In this document: one piece after another, positions 1-10,320 of the stretch
Numbering within the stretch: position 1 is the stretch's first letter
Layout: each line of letters opens with the position of its first letter
Source of the DNA: Deinandra increscens subsp. villosa
Lineage: Eukaryota > Streptophyta > Magnoliopsida > Asterales > Asteraceae
Reading direction: 5' to 3'
NCBI GenBank assembly: GCA_039602395.1
Contig: JBCNJP010000025.1
Location: 38,791,649-38,855,648, forward strand
DNA: 64,000 nt
Made by a program: the position numbers and the translations under genes
Notes under the pieces: generated by a model
Told to the model about the DNA's origin: nothing
The model's input: the letters and a program-made list of their open reading frames with translations, nothing else
The model's database searches: none

Positions 1-664
1 TCTTTTTAGAGAACAAGCCCTCACATGGTTATCAGTCAAGCGGGCTGCGAGACGGGTGGTGTTTTGAGGGTCACAAGATTACTCGCCCAGACGAATCCTG
101 AATAAGCATAGGTAGCCCACTTATATACCTCTCAATAGCCCCGAATTCAGGAGTGAAAATGTGGGCACCAAAATTTTTAGCTCGTAAAAACGATCGGTAT
201 ACTCCTGATTTCCCCACTGTCTTGTTTCAGGGCTTGAAACTCATCCTCAAGTTTCTTCAGTTCGCTACGAGGACAGTATTTTCCTTCAATAGTTCCTTGA
301 GTTAAGCCAAAGATAGAGGTAGGGCTTCATCAGACCAACGGATCCTTTTTTCAGTTAGAGTGTTCGTGGCACGGGGAACCTTAAGCTGATTAGGACAGTC
401 ATTGTTAATGAAGGTGTTTCCATCCCCTTAAACCATTGAAGCAGGTCGATCAGACCCTTAGTACCTTTAAACCGAAGAGGGTTACAAGAGTTGCAATGCT
501 TAAAATGAACAAGCAACAACAGCAACATTGGCGGGGTTAGCATTTAAACCCTACTGAATTTGCACCACAATATTAGGGATAACCTCAGCCATTTGTTTAG
601 CGATTACCGAGGCCATTTTGTGGACGCTATCGCCCTTTCGACGCCCCTTGAAGTGAGTTGACAT
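1..664 (-). pseudogene. Degenerate Ty3/gypsy gag (retrotrans_gag type)
   Basis: The minus-strand ATG at 664 opens a short stretch whose GVIAKQ-like pattern (seen as VIAKQMAEVIP) is usual at the N-terminus of plant Ty3 Gag. A stop and a frame change follow. At 543-355 another frame reads RFKGTKGLIDLLQWFKGMET, matching the conserved FKGTEG..LL.WFE.ME core of the retrotransposon gag domain. Further on, about 200-100, ERYISGL and IQ are recognisable from the C-terminal half of the same domain. Gag would form the capsid. Several frameshifts and stops make this copy non-functional. The family assignment rests on motif memory and is fairly sure; exact breakpoints are not. Confidence 0.7.
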
Positions 665-1210
665 GCTGAGAAGAAAGAGACATTTAGGAGACAAAATATG
701 GATGTGATTGATAATCAAATTATAGAAAATATGATGTTTAAGTGTAAAATATGCGTGTTAGTGAATCATTATATGGTGTGACTCGGATGAACATAGTTTA
801 TTAAAATTATATTAAAAATAATTGTGCGGAAAATCACGAAATCCAGCGATTGAAATAAAACACATTTGAGTGCTTCTCATCTCCTGATTGGGGAACTACA
901 ACCGTGACTAATCAGATTAAGGTCCTAGTGGTAGAGACATGCTTTGGCCTAATAGGTTTCGACAATCTCGTCGGGGCATCCTAGGTGAGCGTTTGGGTCT
1001 AGCGGTTTATTGGATTTATACTCAATGCTTTTCTAGATAGAGACCCCGACTACCAGTGCTTCCACCATTTCAGTTACTACATGTCTACCACTAAAACCCT
1101 AATTCTGACAAAATTAGAAAATCGAGAAGATCATATTTTTCCTAAATGGTACGTAAGGCACCGTTTTCTAAGGAAGAGGCTAGGAAGCCTTGGTGATTCG
1201 TATAATAGTG
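1..1210 (-). mobile_element. Ty3/gypsy LTR retrotransposon fragment (leader + gag)
   Basis: On the minus strand this stretch runs from an untranslated leader (about 1210 down to 665) into a degenerate gag (664 down to 1). The leader matches, in reverse complement, the leader of the gypsy element at 47049-55869: bases 930-960 share CTATTAGGCCAAAGCATGTC with 49640-49665, and 1140-1195 resemble 49440-49485. No LTR or PBS is visible, so the 5' end is truncated and the element leaves the window on the left. The right boundary is approximate. Confidence 0.7.
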
Positions 1211-2147
1211 TGTGCTAATCGAGGAAATAATTGAAATATGCACAATTAAGAAGAAAATAATGGACAAACAAGTTTTATAGGCATACTAAGCATGAGACAT
1301 TTATGCAGAATAAAAATAAAATAAAAAAGGCCGTCACATAAGAGTGAAATGAGGTGACATGTGAGAGAAGAAAAAAAGATGGTGGCTCTCCTCACTCTTC
1401 TCCTATTGCTCTAATCAAAATAAATATTTTAGTTAAAGTTTAGATCAATAAAGATTAATTAGCTAACAATAATATTATCAAATTTGAGAGTCGATATCAA
1501 CAATATAAATAATCCTATAAATCATAAATAATTTTGGTCGACTTTTTAAACATTGATTTCAATTTCATTTAAAGTTTAATGAATTCAATAGAAAAACTTG
1601 AGGCGAAGCCCTATTGAAGAACATGTTTTGTTGTAATCACATCAAAGAAAATATCCACAAGCTGCCATGCAAGTGAAACTGGGATCCACCATTAAAGTAT
1701 CCACAAGCACTTTGACCTATTCTAATCTTCTGTTTACTTGCTTTTAAACTATACCAAGTGATGAGCTTTTTACAAATTTGACAAATGGTGTCAAGATGCT
1801 AGGATCTGCTGCATCTACGTAATTATTTTTTTTTATCACCAAGGTTGGAACATGCAAATATAGAAAACTTTCTACCACTGGGACTCGTGAATGAACCAAA
1901 ATGAGTAAATTTCAGTACATCTGTACATGTCACCAGGGGTTGGGTAAAATTGAACATAAAAGTCAACTTTTGTTAAACAAGTTTTACTTCTAATAAATAA
2001 TTAGGGTGTCGAATATGATCACAAAAATTTTAATAACTAAATCATCATATGCTCCTTTGACGAAATGATTTTTGAGGTCTTTAGGATTGATATAGTTGTC
2101 GGAGTTTGTGTGATATTGCTACAAACAATATGCAGAACATGCATCTA
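1211..2147. other. AT-rich intergenic DNA, no gene seen
   Basis: AT-rich sequence without an ORF over 60 codons, without terminal repeats and without recognisable domain remnants. Distal gypsy leader may extend a little past 1210. Confidence 0.4.
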
Positions 2148-2168
2148 TAGTTAATAACAAATATAGAG
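2148..2168. repeat. 21-bp direct repeat, left copy
   Basis: TAGTTAATAACAAATATAGA plus G, identical to 4292-4312. It brackets the Helitron-like unit although Helitrons do not normally create target duplications. Confidence 0.85.
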
Positions 2169-2274
2169 ACATACATATATTATTTATATAACAATTCTAA
2201 AGGCTGAGCTGTACTCTAAAAGAGTATTGTGTAGTCCACACGTAAATTCTCTTTGGTTTAACTGGCGGTGGAAG

Positions 2275-2480
2275 CTTTATCATCCTACCAGAACACGTGT
2301 ATTGCTTTTGTGTTTACAGAGTGACATAAGCCTTTCCCCACCGTGGCAATATCACAGAAGTAAAAGAACACTTTAAAACCAAGTGTCTCCACCGCCCTAG
2401 AATATCATATCTATACAAATCTCATCTCTGATCTCTCTCTTTCTCTTCAATAGACTCTCTGTATTCTCTCTCTCAAGATC
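2275..2480 (+). promoter_or_regulatory. Captured promoter and pyrimidine-rich 5'UTR-like region
   Basis: An ACACGTGT G-box core lies near 2292-2299. About 100 bp later the sequence turns into a CT-rich tract (2405-2480, CTCTCTCTTTCTCTTC type), typical of plant 5'UTRs. Position ahead of an intron-like T-rich region supports a promoter-to-leader reading. No clear TATA box. Source gene not identified. Confidence 0.4.
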
Positions 2481-4060
2481 CAAAACAGAAACCTAAAAGC
2501 CTACCGTCGATGCTCCGCTTCTGTTATGATCTTCGTCACATTCCCTTCGATGCTCACATTTTAGCGATTGTTGTTCGGATTTGCTCCGTTGAAGATGTGG
2601 CGGTTAACTGCGACAGATCTTGGCGTTGAGATGTACGGTGCTGAGGTATTTTTTCCCGTTAAAGCGGTGTTGTCATGCATTTTTCTGATATGTGTTTTGG
2701 GGTTGGTCACAAGGTCGTTCATTTATTTCAGTTTAGATCCGAAAACGCCGCTTGCGTCGTTGCTCGGTTTTTGCTTTTTATTGCTTTTTTCCGACAGATT
2801 TTTTAAGATAAAGACTTTTTGTGGTTGATGGATTTTGGCGGTGCTACATGTTGTCTGATGGGTTTTTTTAAGATTTGTATTGTGATTGATTGTCTTAAGT
2901 TTCCTATTTTATGCGCTTCTGATGTCTAAAGTCGTGTTTTTAGACTTTTGGCTTATTTGATTTTGGTGTTTATTCTTCATGTCTGCTTTTGTCTACTATG
3001 TTTTGGGACTTTTGCGATATGAGTTTTGATCCAGATATGGTGATTGGCGTTTCGTTTAATTATGTGGTTATGTTTATTCTTTTTCTGATTCTTCATTTCT
3101 TACGAAACTGACTTTGGAATTAAAATCGGTTTTAGGTGGCTATGATTATACTTTTATAAGCCTTGGTATAATGTGGTTGTGATGATATATTTTGTGAGCC
3201 CTAATTATTTTCGAAACTGATCTTGAAACTTAATAGGTTCCCCATTTGATGGTATAGTTGTTGAGGTCATATGCACTTCTAATGTTTAAAAAAGTGGTTT
3301 TGAACTGCTGGCTGTTATGATATTGATGACACTATTCTTGGGTTCTTTAGTCATTTGGGTTTTGTCGCTTTAGCTATCTCGGTTTTGGTATGAAGTATGG
3401 TGATTGGCATTTTGGTAAATCTGGCTACGTAGACTCTTTTCCGACCCTGCATTTTCAGTTTTGATATGAAATATGGTGATTGGCATTTTGGTTAATGTGG
3501 CTACGCAGACTCTTTTCTGACCCTGCATATATTAGGAACCCAACTTTGGAAATAAAATCAGTTTAGTGCGGCTATAATGATACATTTCTGAGTCTTGGTT
3601 TAATGTGGCAATGATGATATTTTCTGTGCCTTCATTCTTTTCGATGCTGACCTTGGAACTTGATGTCTATGATGGTTATATGTTAAGGGCTAAGATGGTT
3701 TCAATTGCGTTTATTAGGGCTATGATGAATTTAATCTGAGCCTTTCATGTTGTATGTTCATAATTAATATACCAGTGAAAAACGTTTATATATTATCCTT
3801 TTCTATTTTAATTAAAATGAAACCGTTGTTCCAATTATTTTGTTATGGTATTGATGAGATTTTAGTGAGGATAGAATAAACTTACTAATTCCTTTTATGT
3901 ATGACATTATATGTAAAAAAGTTTTAGTCAAGACTATCTGTTAACTTACAATATCAATTGTGTGTGACTTTTTTGTATTTCTCTTATTTTTATGCAGAGT
4001 TGGAGACAGAATCTCCTTCCAACGTGGTTTGGTATTTATGAGAGATGATACTTCAAGAGA
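2480..4060 (+). other. Captured gene fragment: exon 1, long intron, start of exon 2
   Basis: After the CT-rich leader, an ATG at 2510 opens 40 codons. Another frame (2568-2828) runs 86 codons but is T-rich and unlike any domain I know. From about 2645 (GAG^GTATTT) to 3997 (TTTTTATGCAG^AG) the strand is strongly T-rich with many TGATT/GTTTT words, as plant introns are, and ends in a good polypyrimidine-AG acceptor. Exon 2 would start at 3998. I read it as the 5' end of a host gene copied into a Helitron; the alternative is an untranslated pseudogene. No product can be named. Confidence 0.35.
3028..3700 (+). repeat. Internal tandem duplication in the intron-like region
   Basis: The block beginning ATATGGTGATTGGC occurs at about 3033, 3396 and 3471. 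The last two copies are 76 bp apart and share GACTCTTTTC and GACCCTGCAT. The 3033 and 3471 copies also share downstream words (ACTTTGGAA, AATGTGG..GATGATAT, CTTGGAACTT), so a ~440-bp unit appears duplicated with divergence. Confidence 0.6.
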
Positions 4061-4261
4061 TTAGAATTAATGGTTTTAGGATTGTGTTATATCATCTTGA
4101 TGCTTGATTTCAAGTGACCTCAAAAATGTTTAAAATACACGTGTGATATCATGTTCAAAATATAAATAAGCTCCAAACGTTAGAGAGTGCAACTATTGTT
4201 AAAATTTTACCAATCCCGTGGCAATATGCGGAACGATATCATGTTCAATAAATAAACACAT

Positions 4262-4291
4262 CCCGCGGCAACGCGCGGGTCTGTTTACTAG
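4262..4291 (+). other. Helitron 3' terminal hairpin and CTAG end
   Basis: Six-base GC stem CCCGCG/CGCGGG with a 6-nt loop, then an 8-nt spacer, then CTAG before a T. This matches the rolling-circle terminator layout (hairpin about 10 nt before CTRR). Confidence 0.65.
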
Positions 4292-4312
4292 TAGTTAATA
4301 ACAAATATAGAG
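4292..4312. repeat. 21-bp direct repeat, right copy abutting CTAG
   Basis: Second copy of the 2148-2168 sequence. It begins at the T immediately after the Helitron CTAG terminus. Confidence 0.85.
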
Positions 4313-4387
4313 GACAGTAGACAACTCAAATGTTGATAGCAGGTCAAAATGATGGAAATGAGGAAGCAACTAATAAGGAAGTAAGAA
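4293..4387. other. Host flank between Helitron and copia element
   Basis: About 95 bp of unannotated DNA between the Helitron-like 3' end and the copia TSD. It continues logically at 9154 beyond the copia element. Confidence 0.5.
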
Positions 4388-4392
4388 TGTAT
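4388..4392. repeat. Target-site duplication TGTAT (left)
   Basis: Five bases immediately outside the left LTR, identical to 9149-9153. Confidence 0.9.
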
Positions 4393-4722
4393 TGTTAACC
4401 TAATAAAAGTCGGAAGCGATTATTTTACTCAAAAACTATGAACGTAACTCTTTATTTGAATAATAAACTGGACTCAAAAACAATGAATACAAACCTATAT
4501 TTAAAGGGTAACTCACCAACTCAAATTCTAAACCTAGTTTGACTTCATTTAAAACTAGATAAACATAAAACTAATAATAATATTCTAATATAAATTATAT
4601 TACTATTAGACCCCTTGAATTTTAAGATCTCTTCCATAACCTCCTCTTGAGATCACCCGAGCCTCCCTCTCGATGCTTTAATCGTCCACGTCTTCAAGTC
4701 GGGTATTGCACATGTTTTCACA
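4393..4722 (-). repeat. 3' LTR of the 4393-9148 copia element
   Basis: Starts TGTTAACCTA and ends TTTTCACA; same length as 8819-9148 with a small number of scattered mismatches by eye. Confidence 0.93.
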
Positions 4723-4729
4723 CTCCCTC

Positions 4730-5381
4730 TCAATACCCACTTTTTCCCATGTTTAAACTTGAACGAAACTCCATCAACTTTAGCTTTGACAACCCTTTAG
4801 TTAGGACATCGGCTACTTGCAACTTCGTGTCCACATAGATCAAGTCAACTTCTCCATTTAGTACCTTTTCCCGCACAAAATAGTAATGCACTTCTATATG
4901 TTTGGTTCTCGCATGAAACGTCGGATTCTCGGCTAATACATAATTGTATTGCAGACTTTTTGTCACACAAGAGTTTCACTCTATAATCAACCTTTTGGTT
5001 CATTTCTTCCATAAGTCGCTTCAACCATACCAATTCTTGAGTCGCAACCACCGAGGCTCTATACTCGCCTTCGGTAGTCGATAATGACACCGTGGGTTGT
5101 CTTTTGCTACACCACGACACGGCACTATTTCCAATGAAGAAAACATACCCGGTTGTAGACCATCTCACATCTGCGTCCCCGGCATAATCGGCATCACAAC
5201 ATCCTTTAAGCTCGATTCGCGACTCCCTCTTAAACTTGACACCATAATCAACAGTTTTCTTCACATATCTTAGAACTCGACGCACTGCAAAGAAATGTGG
5301 TTTCCTTGGTCGCTGCATGAATCTGCTTAGTAACCCTACCGAAAATGCTAAGTCGGGTCTTGTTAGTGTTAAATAAATCAA
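4730..5381 (-). pseudogene. copia pol part 3: RNase H
   Basis: The frame at 5381-4967 reads YLTLTRPDLAF, then DADYAGD, STTGYVFFIGNSAVSW and STTEGEYRAS, the copia RNase H signature (an Ala to Gly change inside the EAEY box). A frameshift near 4970 moves to a frame reading HARTKHIEVHYYFVREKV and ADVLTKGL, the C-terminal end of every copia Pol. It lies directly inside the polypurine tract and 3' LTR. Confidence 0.9.
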
Positions 5382-5407
5382 GCTACTGACAATTTGCCGA
5401 TACTCCG

Positions 5408-6446
5408 TTACATTTTCAACTCTGCTCCTTCATTAACGTACAACTTTGTGTTGACATCTATTGGTGTTGTTGCTGGTTTAGAATCAACTATATTAAACTT
5501 GTGTAATAACTCACTTGCAGTTGCATACTTCCTTTGGTGCAACAGTATACTAGCCTTTCTATACTCTAGTTCCAAACCCAAAAAATACTCAATTGTCCCC
5601 AAATCTTTAATCTTGAATCGCACCATCAGGTTTGCTTTAACTCGTTCCTTTTCTTCTATCCAATCTCCTGTAATAATAAGGTCATCTACATATATTAATA
5701 TTATAGCAACTTGGACTCCATTCTTTTTTATGAATAAGCTTGCAACACTAACTGCGCTGGAGTACCCATTATATTCAAGAAACTCTCCTATCTTCCCGTA
5801 CCATGCTCGTGAAGATTGTTTAAGTCCATATAACGCTTTCTTTAGTTTGCATACATATCCAAGATTAGCTTTTGTCTCAAACCCGATAAGTTGTTCCATG
5901 TAAATAGTGTGGTTTAGGTCACTGTACAAGAAGGCGTTATTCATGTCCATTTGTCCAAGTTCCCACCCACGGCTCGCTGCAATTGCTAGAATAACTCGAA
6001 CGGTTGTAAGCTTAGCTACCGGGCTAAACGTCTCATCATAGTCCAACCCGTATTCCTGCGAGAATCCCCGAGCTACAAGTCGGGCTTTATATCGATCAAC
6101 ACTCCCATCGGCTTTCCGTTTAATTTTATAAACCCACTTACACGAGACGGTTTAACTCTTCTGGCTTTGGGACCAACTTCCATGTTTCGTTGCTTATAAG
6201 AGCATCAAATTCGTGTTTCATCGCTGCAACCCATTCCGGTTTTGTACAGGCTTCAGAATAGGTTGTCGGTTCCACTTCTCTTTCTTCTGTTATTGCAACA
6301 TTGGCATATCTTGGATTGGGTTTTCTTTCTCGATGTGATCTTCGTACGATTTGCTGTTGTGGTTCGGTTTCGGCCTCAGTTTCGGGTTCTTCCTCCACCG
6401 TTTCTTGTTCATCCGTTTCGGTATTGTCTTGATCAAACAAGTTCAA
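5408..6446 (-). pseudogene. copia pol part 2: reverse transcriptase
   Basis: Near 6446-6138 is an acidic linker followed by YSEACTKPEWVAAMKHEFDAL, the lead-in to copia RT. After a frame change, 6046-5408 reads DYDETFSPVAKLTTVR, QMDMNNAFLY (first catalytic Asp), KALYGLKQSSRAWY and ILIYVDDLIITG (YVDD active site), then FFLGLE. The catalytic residues are present, but frameshifts separate it from integrase and RNase H. It would copy element RNA to DNA in the particle. Confidence 0.92.
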
Positions 6447-6771
6447 TTTGACCCGAGTACTCTCAAGCTCCTTCTTTTAAACCTTCAGAATCTGGCAGCG
6501 GTTCTTTATTGACTGACCACCATGATGATTGTTCGTCGAATACCACATTACGAGACACATAACACCTTCCGGTGTTTGCATCACAGCACTTTCAACCCTT
6601 TCTTTGTTGATCATAGCCTACGAATATACATCGCACGGCTTTCTTTTCCAAATTGTTTCTCAAGTGACTTGGTACAAAAACATAACATAGACAACAAAAC
6701 ACTTTGAAGTAGCTGACATTTGGTTTGATTTTGTGCAACAGTTGATAAGGTGTTGTGTAACCAAGTCCTTG

Positions 6772-7914
6772 TTATGGAAGTCGATTTATAACATAAGAAG
6801 CCGTAGCCATTGACTCGGCCCAAAATCGCCCCGGTACATTCTTATCATGAGACATACTTTCACATACTTCGGCTAAGTGTTGGTTTTTACGTTCAGCCAC
6901 ACCGTTTTGTTGTGGGGTATTTGGACACGTTAATTGTCGCCCAATATTATTTTCTTTCAAGTATTTGTTGAACTCGTGTGACGTGTATTCCCCACCATTA
7001 TCCGACCGTAGACACTTGATCTTCAACCCCATGATTCGTTCCGCTTCTTGCTTAAAATCTTTGAACTTGGCTAGCACTTCAGACTTCGTTTTCATGAACG
7101 CTACCCAAACAAATCGGGAGTAGTCGTTTATGAAAGTTACCATGTATTCCATGTCTCATAGTAATTTTTTCTTAACTGGTCCAAAGACATATGTGTGGAC
7201 TAGTTCGAGAGGCTCTATTGTTTTATGTTTGGAGCAATCAAACTCTTGTTGGTGCACCTTTCCGAATTGGCATCCTGCACATACCGGAGTTTTAGTCACT
7301 TCTAAATTAGGCAAACCACTTACATTGCTCTTCTTTGCCGTTAGCTCTAACTTGTCATAAGCTACGTGCCCGAGACGAAGATGCCACAAATCGACGCTAC
7401 TATGGTTCCGAGTCTTCTCTACGTATGCCAACTCGGCCGATAGTACATAGACATCTTCCTTTCTTCGACCTTGTAGTATCGGAATGAACTTGGATTCAAA
7501 CTTCTCGAACACTTGGACTTCATTCGGTCCAAACAACACGTACTTCCCAGTCTCAGTTATTTGAGGAACCGAGATGAGATTCTTCTTCATGCCGTGCACA
7601 TGATACACACTTTCAAGAGTTAGTCCCTCACTTCCATTCCGGTTTGGAAACTTAACATCTCCGATGCTTGGAATCAAGTGTCGAGAGTTATCGGCAATCA
7701 CAACTACCCGGCTTCCTTCATACCTTTATGGATTTACAATTCTTGATATGTCTCCTGTTAGATGATTCGAACACCCCGAATCAACAATCCAATCATCAAG
7801 CAAGTTTGACCTCGTTTCTACAGTAGCCGTGAAGGCATTTACTTCCACTTCTTGCACACTATACGCCTCGGCATCCCAACTTGGTTCAACTTCAACTTCA
7901 GCACTGTTTCCTTC
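6772..7914 (-). pseudogene. copia pol part 1: protease and integrase
   Basis: The protease motif WIVDSGCSNHLTGD sits near 7750-7790 with the catalytic DSG intact. Next comes the GAG_pre-integrase region (LWHLRLGHVAYDK and a CAGCQFGK zinc ligand pair). The integrase core has DNGGEY and QQNGVAERKN, which supply the second Asp and the Glu. The first catalytic Asp, normally in HTDVFGP, is Tyr here (HTYVFGP, near 7180). In-frame stops occur at 7726-7728 and 7156-7158. The integrase would insert the cDNA; loss of an active-site residue and two stops show it is dead. Confidence 0.9.
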
Positions 7915-8672
7915 TTCTTGTTTCCCCGATCTACAATCTTTCGCCATGTGGCCTTTACGACCACAGTTGTAACATTCTTATTATGGCTACAAGATTTCTC
8001 ACGATTTTGACTTTTACTTTGCCAAGACTTTTCCCTTGATTTTCCTGCATAAAGAGCTTTTGTTTCAGCCTTTACGGAGACCCCGGCAATTTGTTTTGCC
8101 AAGGCCTCCTGACCCGCCAATAGGTTCTCGAACTCGGTCAACATAGGTTGTGTCGGCCAACCTTGGATGGCTGTGATGAAACTTCTATACTCAGTTTTAG
8201 CCCATGAATAATTATGTGTTTCATTCTTGCATCACGGACCTTTGATTGAGCATCGAGATCTCCTATCTCACGACAAAGGTTCTTCACTTTTCTAAAAAAT
8301 TGAGAGATAATCATCTCACCTTGCGATACCGTCATAAGTTCGCTTTCAAGCATCTGCAGACGGGCATCATTCTTCTTGGAGAACAATTGTGCAAGTGTGT
8401 CCCAAGCTTGTTTAGGAAACTTGTGATCTTGAATGTGATCCAAGATTTCTTCCTCTACAGTAGTCTTTATAATGAACATTGCTCGGCCAGATTTGACATG
8501 CCACTTTCCAATCGCCCTCGTTGATGTCGTTTGTTGGTGCTCGGATCTCGGTTCCACCGACAACATTCCATAAGTCTTGACCTTGAAGGTAAGACTTGAT
8601 ACACGTAACCCATGTCTTGTAGTTGGAGTTGTTGAGTTTCTTGATGCCACCGACTACTTGAAACTCAGCCAT
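7915..8672 (-). pseudogene. copia Gag (UBN2-like) with zinc knuckle, frameshifted
   Basis: The start at 8672 gives an N-terminus ending the first helix region with YKTWVTCIKSYLQGQDLW, typical of copia UBN2 Gag. Near 8505 the sensible frame shifts to one that continues ILDHIQDHKFPKQAWDTLAQ and LESELMTVSQGE, again classic UBN2. A second shift falls near 8140. The CCHC knuckle (CYNCGRKGHMAKDC) is at about 7931-7973. Gag would package the RNA; this copy cannot be translated whole. It lies next to the PBS side, as expected for the first gene of the element. Confidence 0.88.
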
Positions 8673-8804
8673 GATGATCGGTTCTTAAACACGCACTCGG
8701 AATCGTCTTGAACACTTCGACTAGTTTCTGATCGTCTTCTTCGATCGGACCTGCTTGCTTTCAAAGATCGGTTTCTTGACCTTCTTTGCTAATCGGTTCC
8801 TTCC

Positions 8805-8816
8805 CTCTAAATACCA
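8805..8816 (-). other. Primer-binding site (degenerate tRNA-iMet type)
   Basis: The minus strand reads TGGTATTTAGAG just inside the 5' LTR, against the usual TGGTATCAGAGC. Two central mismatches would weaken priming. Confidence 0.7.
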
Positions 8817-8818
8817 AT

Positions 8819-9148
8819 TGTTAACCTAATAAAAGTCGGAAGCGATGATTTTACTTAAAAACTAAGAACGTAACTCTTTATTTGAATAATAAATTGGACT
8901 AAAAAATAATGAATACAAACCCATATTTAAAGGGTAACTCACCGACTCAAATTCTAAACCTAGTTTGACTTCATTTAAAACTAGATAAACATTAAACTAA
9001 TAATAATGTTCTAATATAAATTAGATTACTATTAGACCCATTGAGTTTTAAGATCTCCTCCATAACCTCCCCTTGAGATCACCCGAGCCTTCCTTTCGAT
9101 GCTTTAATCGTCCAAGTCTTCAAGTCGGGTATTGCACATGTTTTCACA
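8819..9148 (-). repeat. 5' LTR of the 4393-9148 copia element
   Basis: Partner of 4393-4722. A TTTAAATAT stretch on the minus strand (near 8925-8935) is a possible TATA box. Confidence 0.93.
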
Positions 9149-9153
9149 TGTAT
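9149..9153. repeat. Target-site duplication TGTAT (right)
   Basis: Matches 4388-4392 and fixes the outer boundary of the element. Confidence 0.9.
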
Positions 9154-9948
9154 TAGTGTAGTAAGCTAAAGAAAAAAATGAATATATATAGACACGTGCA
9201 CACATACATGATACATGTACACATTTACCCTGAATGATTAACTGGCAAGAACAACTAACAAATCTTGATATAGATTATTAAAACAAATTGATTATTCACG
9301 CCACTGGAATATACAAAACATGGATTGAAGTTAGATATATTGAACTCAATCAGTAGCAAAATCAGTTCAGTAAACAGGCCATTCCAACCAGTTTAACAAA
9401 CGGGTCTTTCCTACCCGTCTGATAAACATGTAATTACAACCAATTTGATCAATGTTACTCATCTGTTATGTCTCTTATTCTACATAATGAGTTTAAATGC
9501 ACCTGCAACCATGGCTCGGTGACGGCTTTTCTAATGCAATCTGAAAAACAATAAGTGATAAATTACCCCAAGAGGTTGAATCACTTACTCAAACTAACCT
9601 TTAGCTAAGCTTTAGTCAGAAACTATAATCAGAGGCTGAATCACTTACACAACTAAATGATCCTGCACTATCATCTGAAGGAACTGCAAGTTCAACATAA
9701 CATAAATCAAGATGGCTTAATCTATCCAAGATGAGATAACAACGAAACATAATTGGAATAAAGTATTTGGTAAGAAATTATATATACTTGGAAAAATTAA
9801 ATCAGCTAAGAAATATACAAGTGCAAAAAAAATCCTTCAAAATCAATATCAACTATAGAACATAACATATTCAGTGTCAAACTACTACATTTTTGTAACC
9901 AATTCAAGCTCACATAAACGTATAAAGTAATAACATAAAGCTTTAATT
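9154..9948. other. AT-rich spacer, no gene seen
   Basis: Host or older repeat DNA between two copia elements. It contains a short doublet of ACCCGTCTGATAAAC-like words around 9400-9430. No ORF, LTR end or domain remnant recognised. Confidence 0.4.
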
Positions 9949-10294
9949 TGTTGGATTTCAATTGATAACCGAAACGAGACCACGAAACTTGGTCGATTAA
10001 TTTGAACGAAAATCTGGAGTTTGCTCCTTAGAATATAAGAACAGAAACTAAATTTCTCTTAATAATTGTGGTGCTATGAATTACAATACATGACCCTTTA
10101 AATAGCAACCAACAACCGACTCAAAACCTAACCTACGGACTCAAATCTAGACATTCTAGAACATTACAATAAACTAATATTTATCCCCTAATAAAATCTT
10201 ACGTAACCTATTAACTTAATAATTAATAAACTATTAAGAAACTTACTTGTTAACCCCTAATTATTTATTTATTACAAGATTAGTCCCTCATTCA
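9949..10294 (-). repeat. Putative 3' LTR of the gag-only element
   Basis: The plus strand begins TGTTGGATTTCA and ends CCCTCATTCA next to CCCCCTTAA, which is a polypurine tract on the minus strand. No partner LTR is in the window, so this is inferred from the ends. Confidence 0.6.
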
Positions 10295-10320
10295 CCCCCT
10301 TAATCTTGTAACATCTTCCT

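Larger units (their letters stand above)
2148..4291 (+). mobile_element. Helitron-like element with captured gene 5' region
   Basis: The 3' end has the Helitron signature: a GC-rich hairpin (CCCGCG, 6-nt loop, CGCGGG) at 4262-4279, eight bases, then CTAG at 4288-4291 followed by a host T. The 5' TC terminus is not identified; 2148 is used because a 21-bp host-like sequence there recurs right after CTAG (4292-4312). The cargo is a promoter-like, UTR-like and intron-like stretch. There is no Rep/helicase coding, so it would be non-autonomous. Known: Helitrons often carry gene fragments. Inferred: this is one. Confidence 0.55.
4393..9148 (-). mobile_element. Ty1/copia LTR retrotransposon, complete but broken
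   Basis: Bounded by two 330-bp LTRs (4393-4722 and 8819-9148), both TG...CA, inside a perfect 5-bp TSD TGTAT. Reading right to left: 5' LTR, a PBS resembling the tRNA-iMet site, Gag with one CCHC knuckle, protease, integrase, RT, RNase H, a polypurine tract beside 4723, and the 3' LTR. The order PR-IN-RT-RH is diagnostic of copia. All coding parts carry frameshifts or stops. About 4.76 kb, normal for a compact copia element without extra ORFs. Confidence 0.95.

Noticed and set aside
5394..5903. 169-codon plus-strand open frame
   Set aside because: It is the antisense of the copia RT, whose minus-strand reading has YVDD and QMDMNNAFLY motifs.
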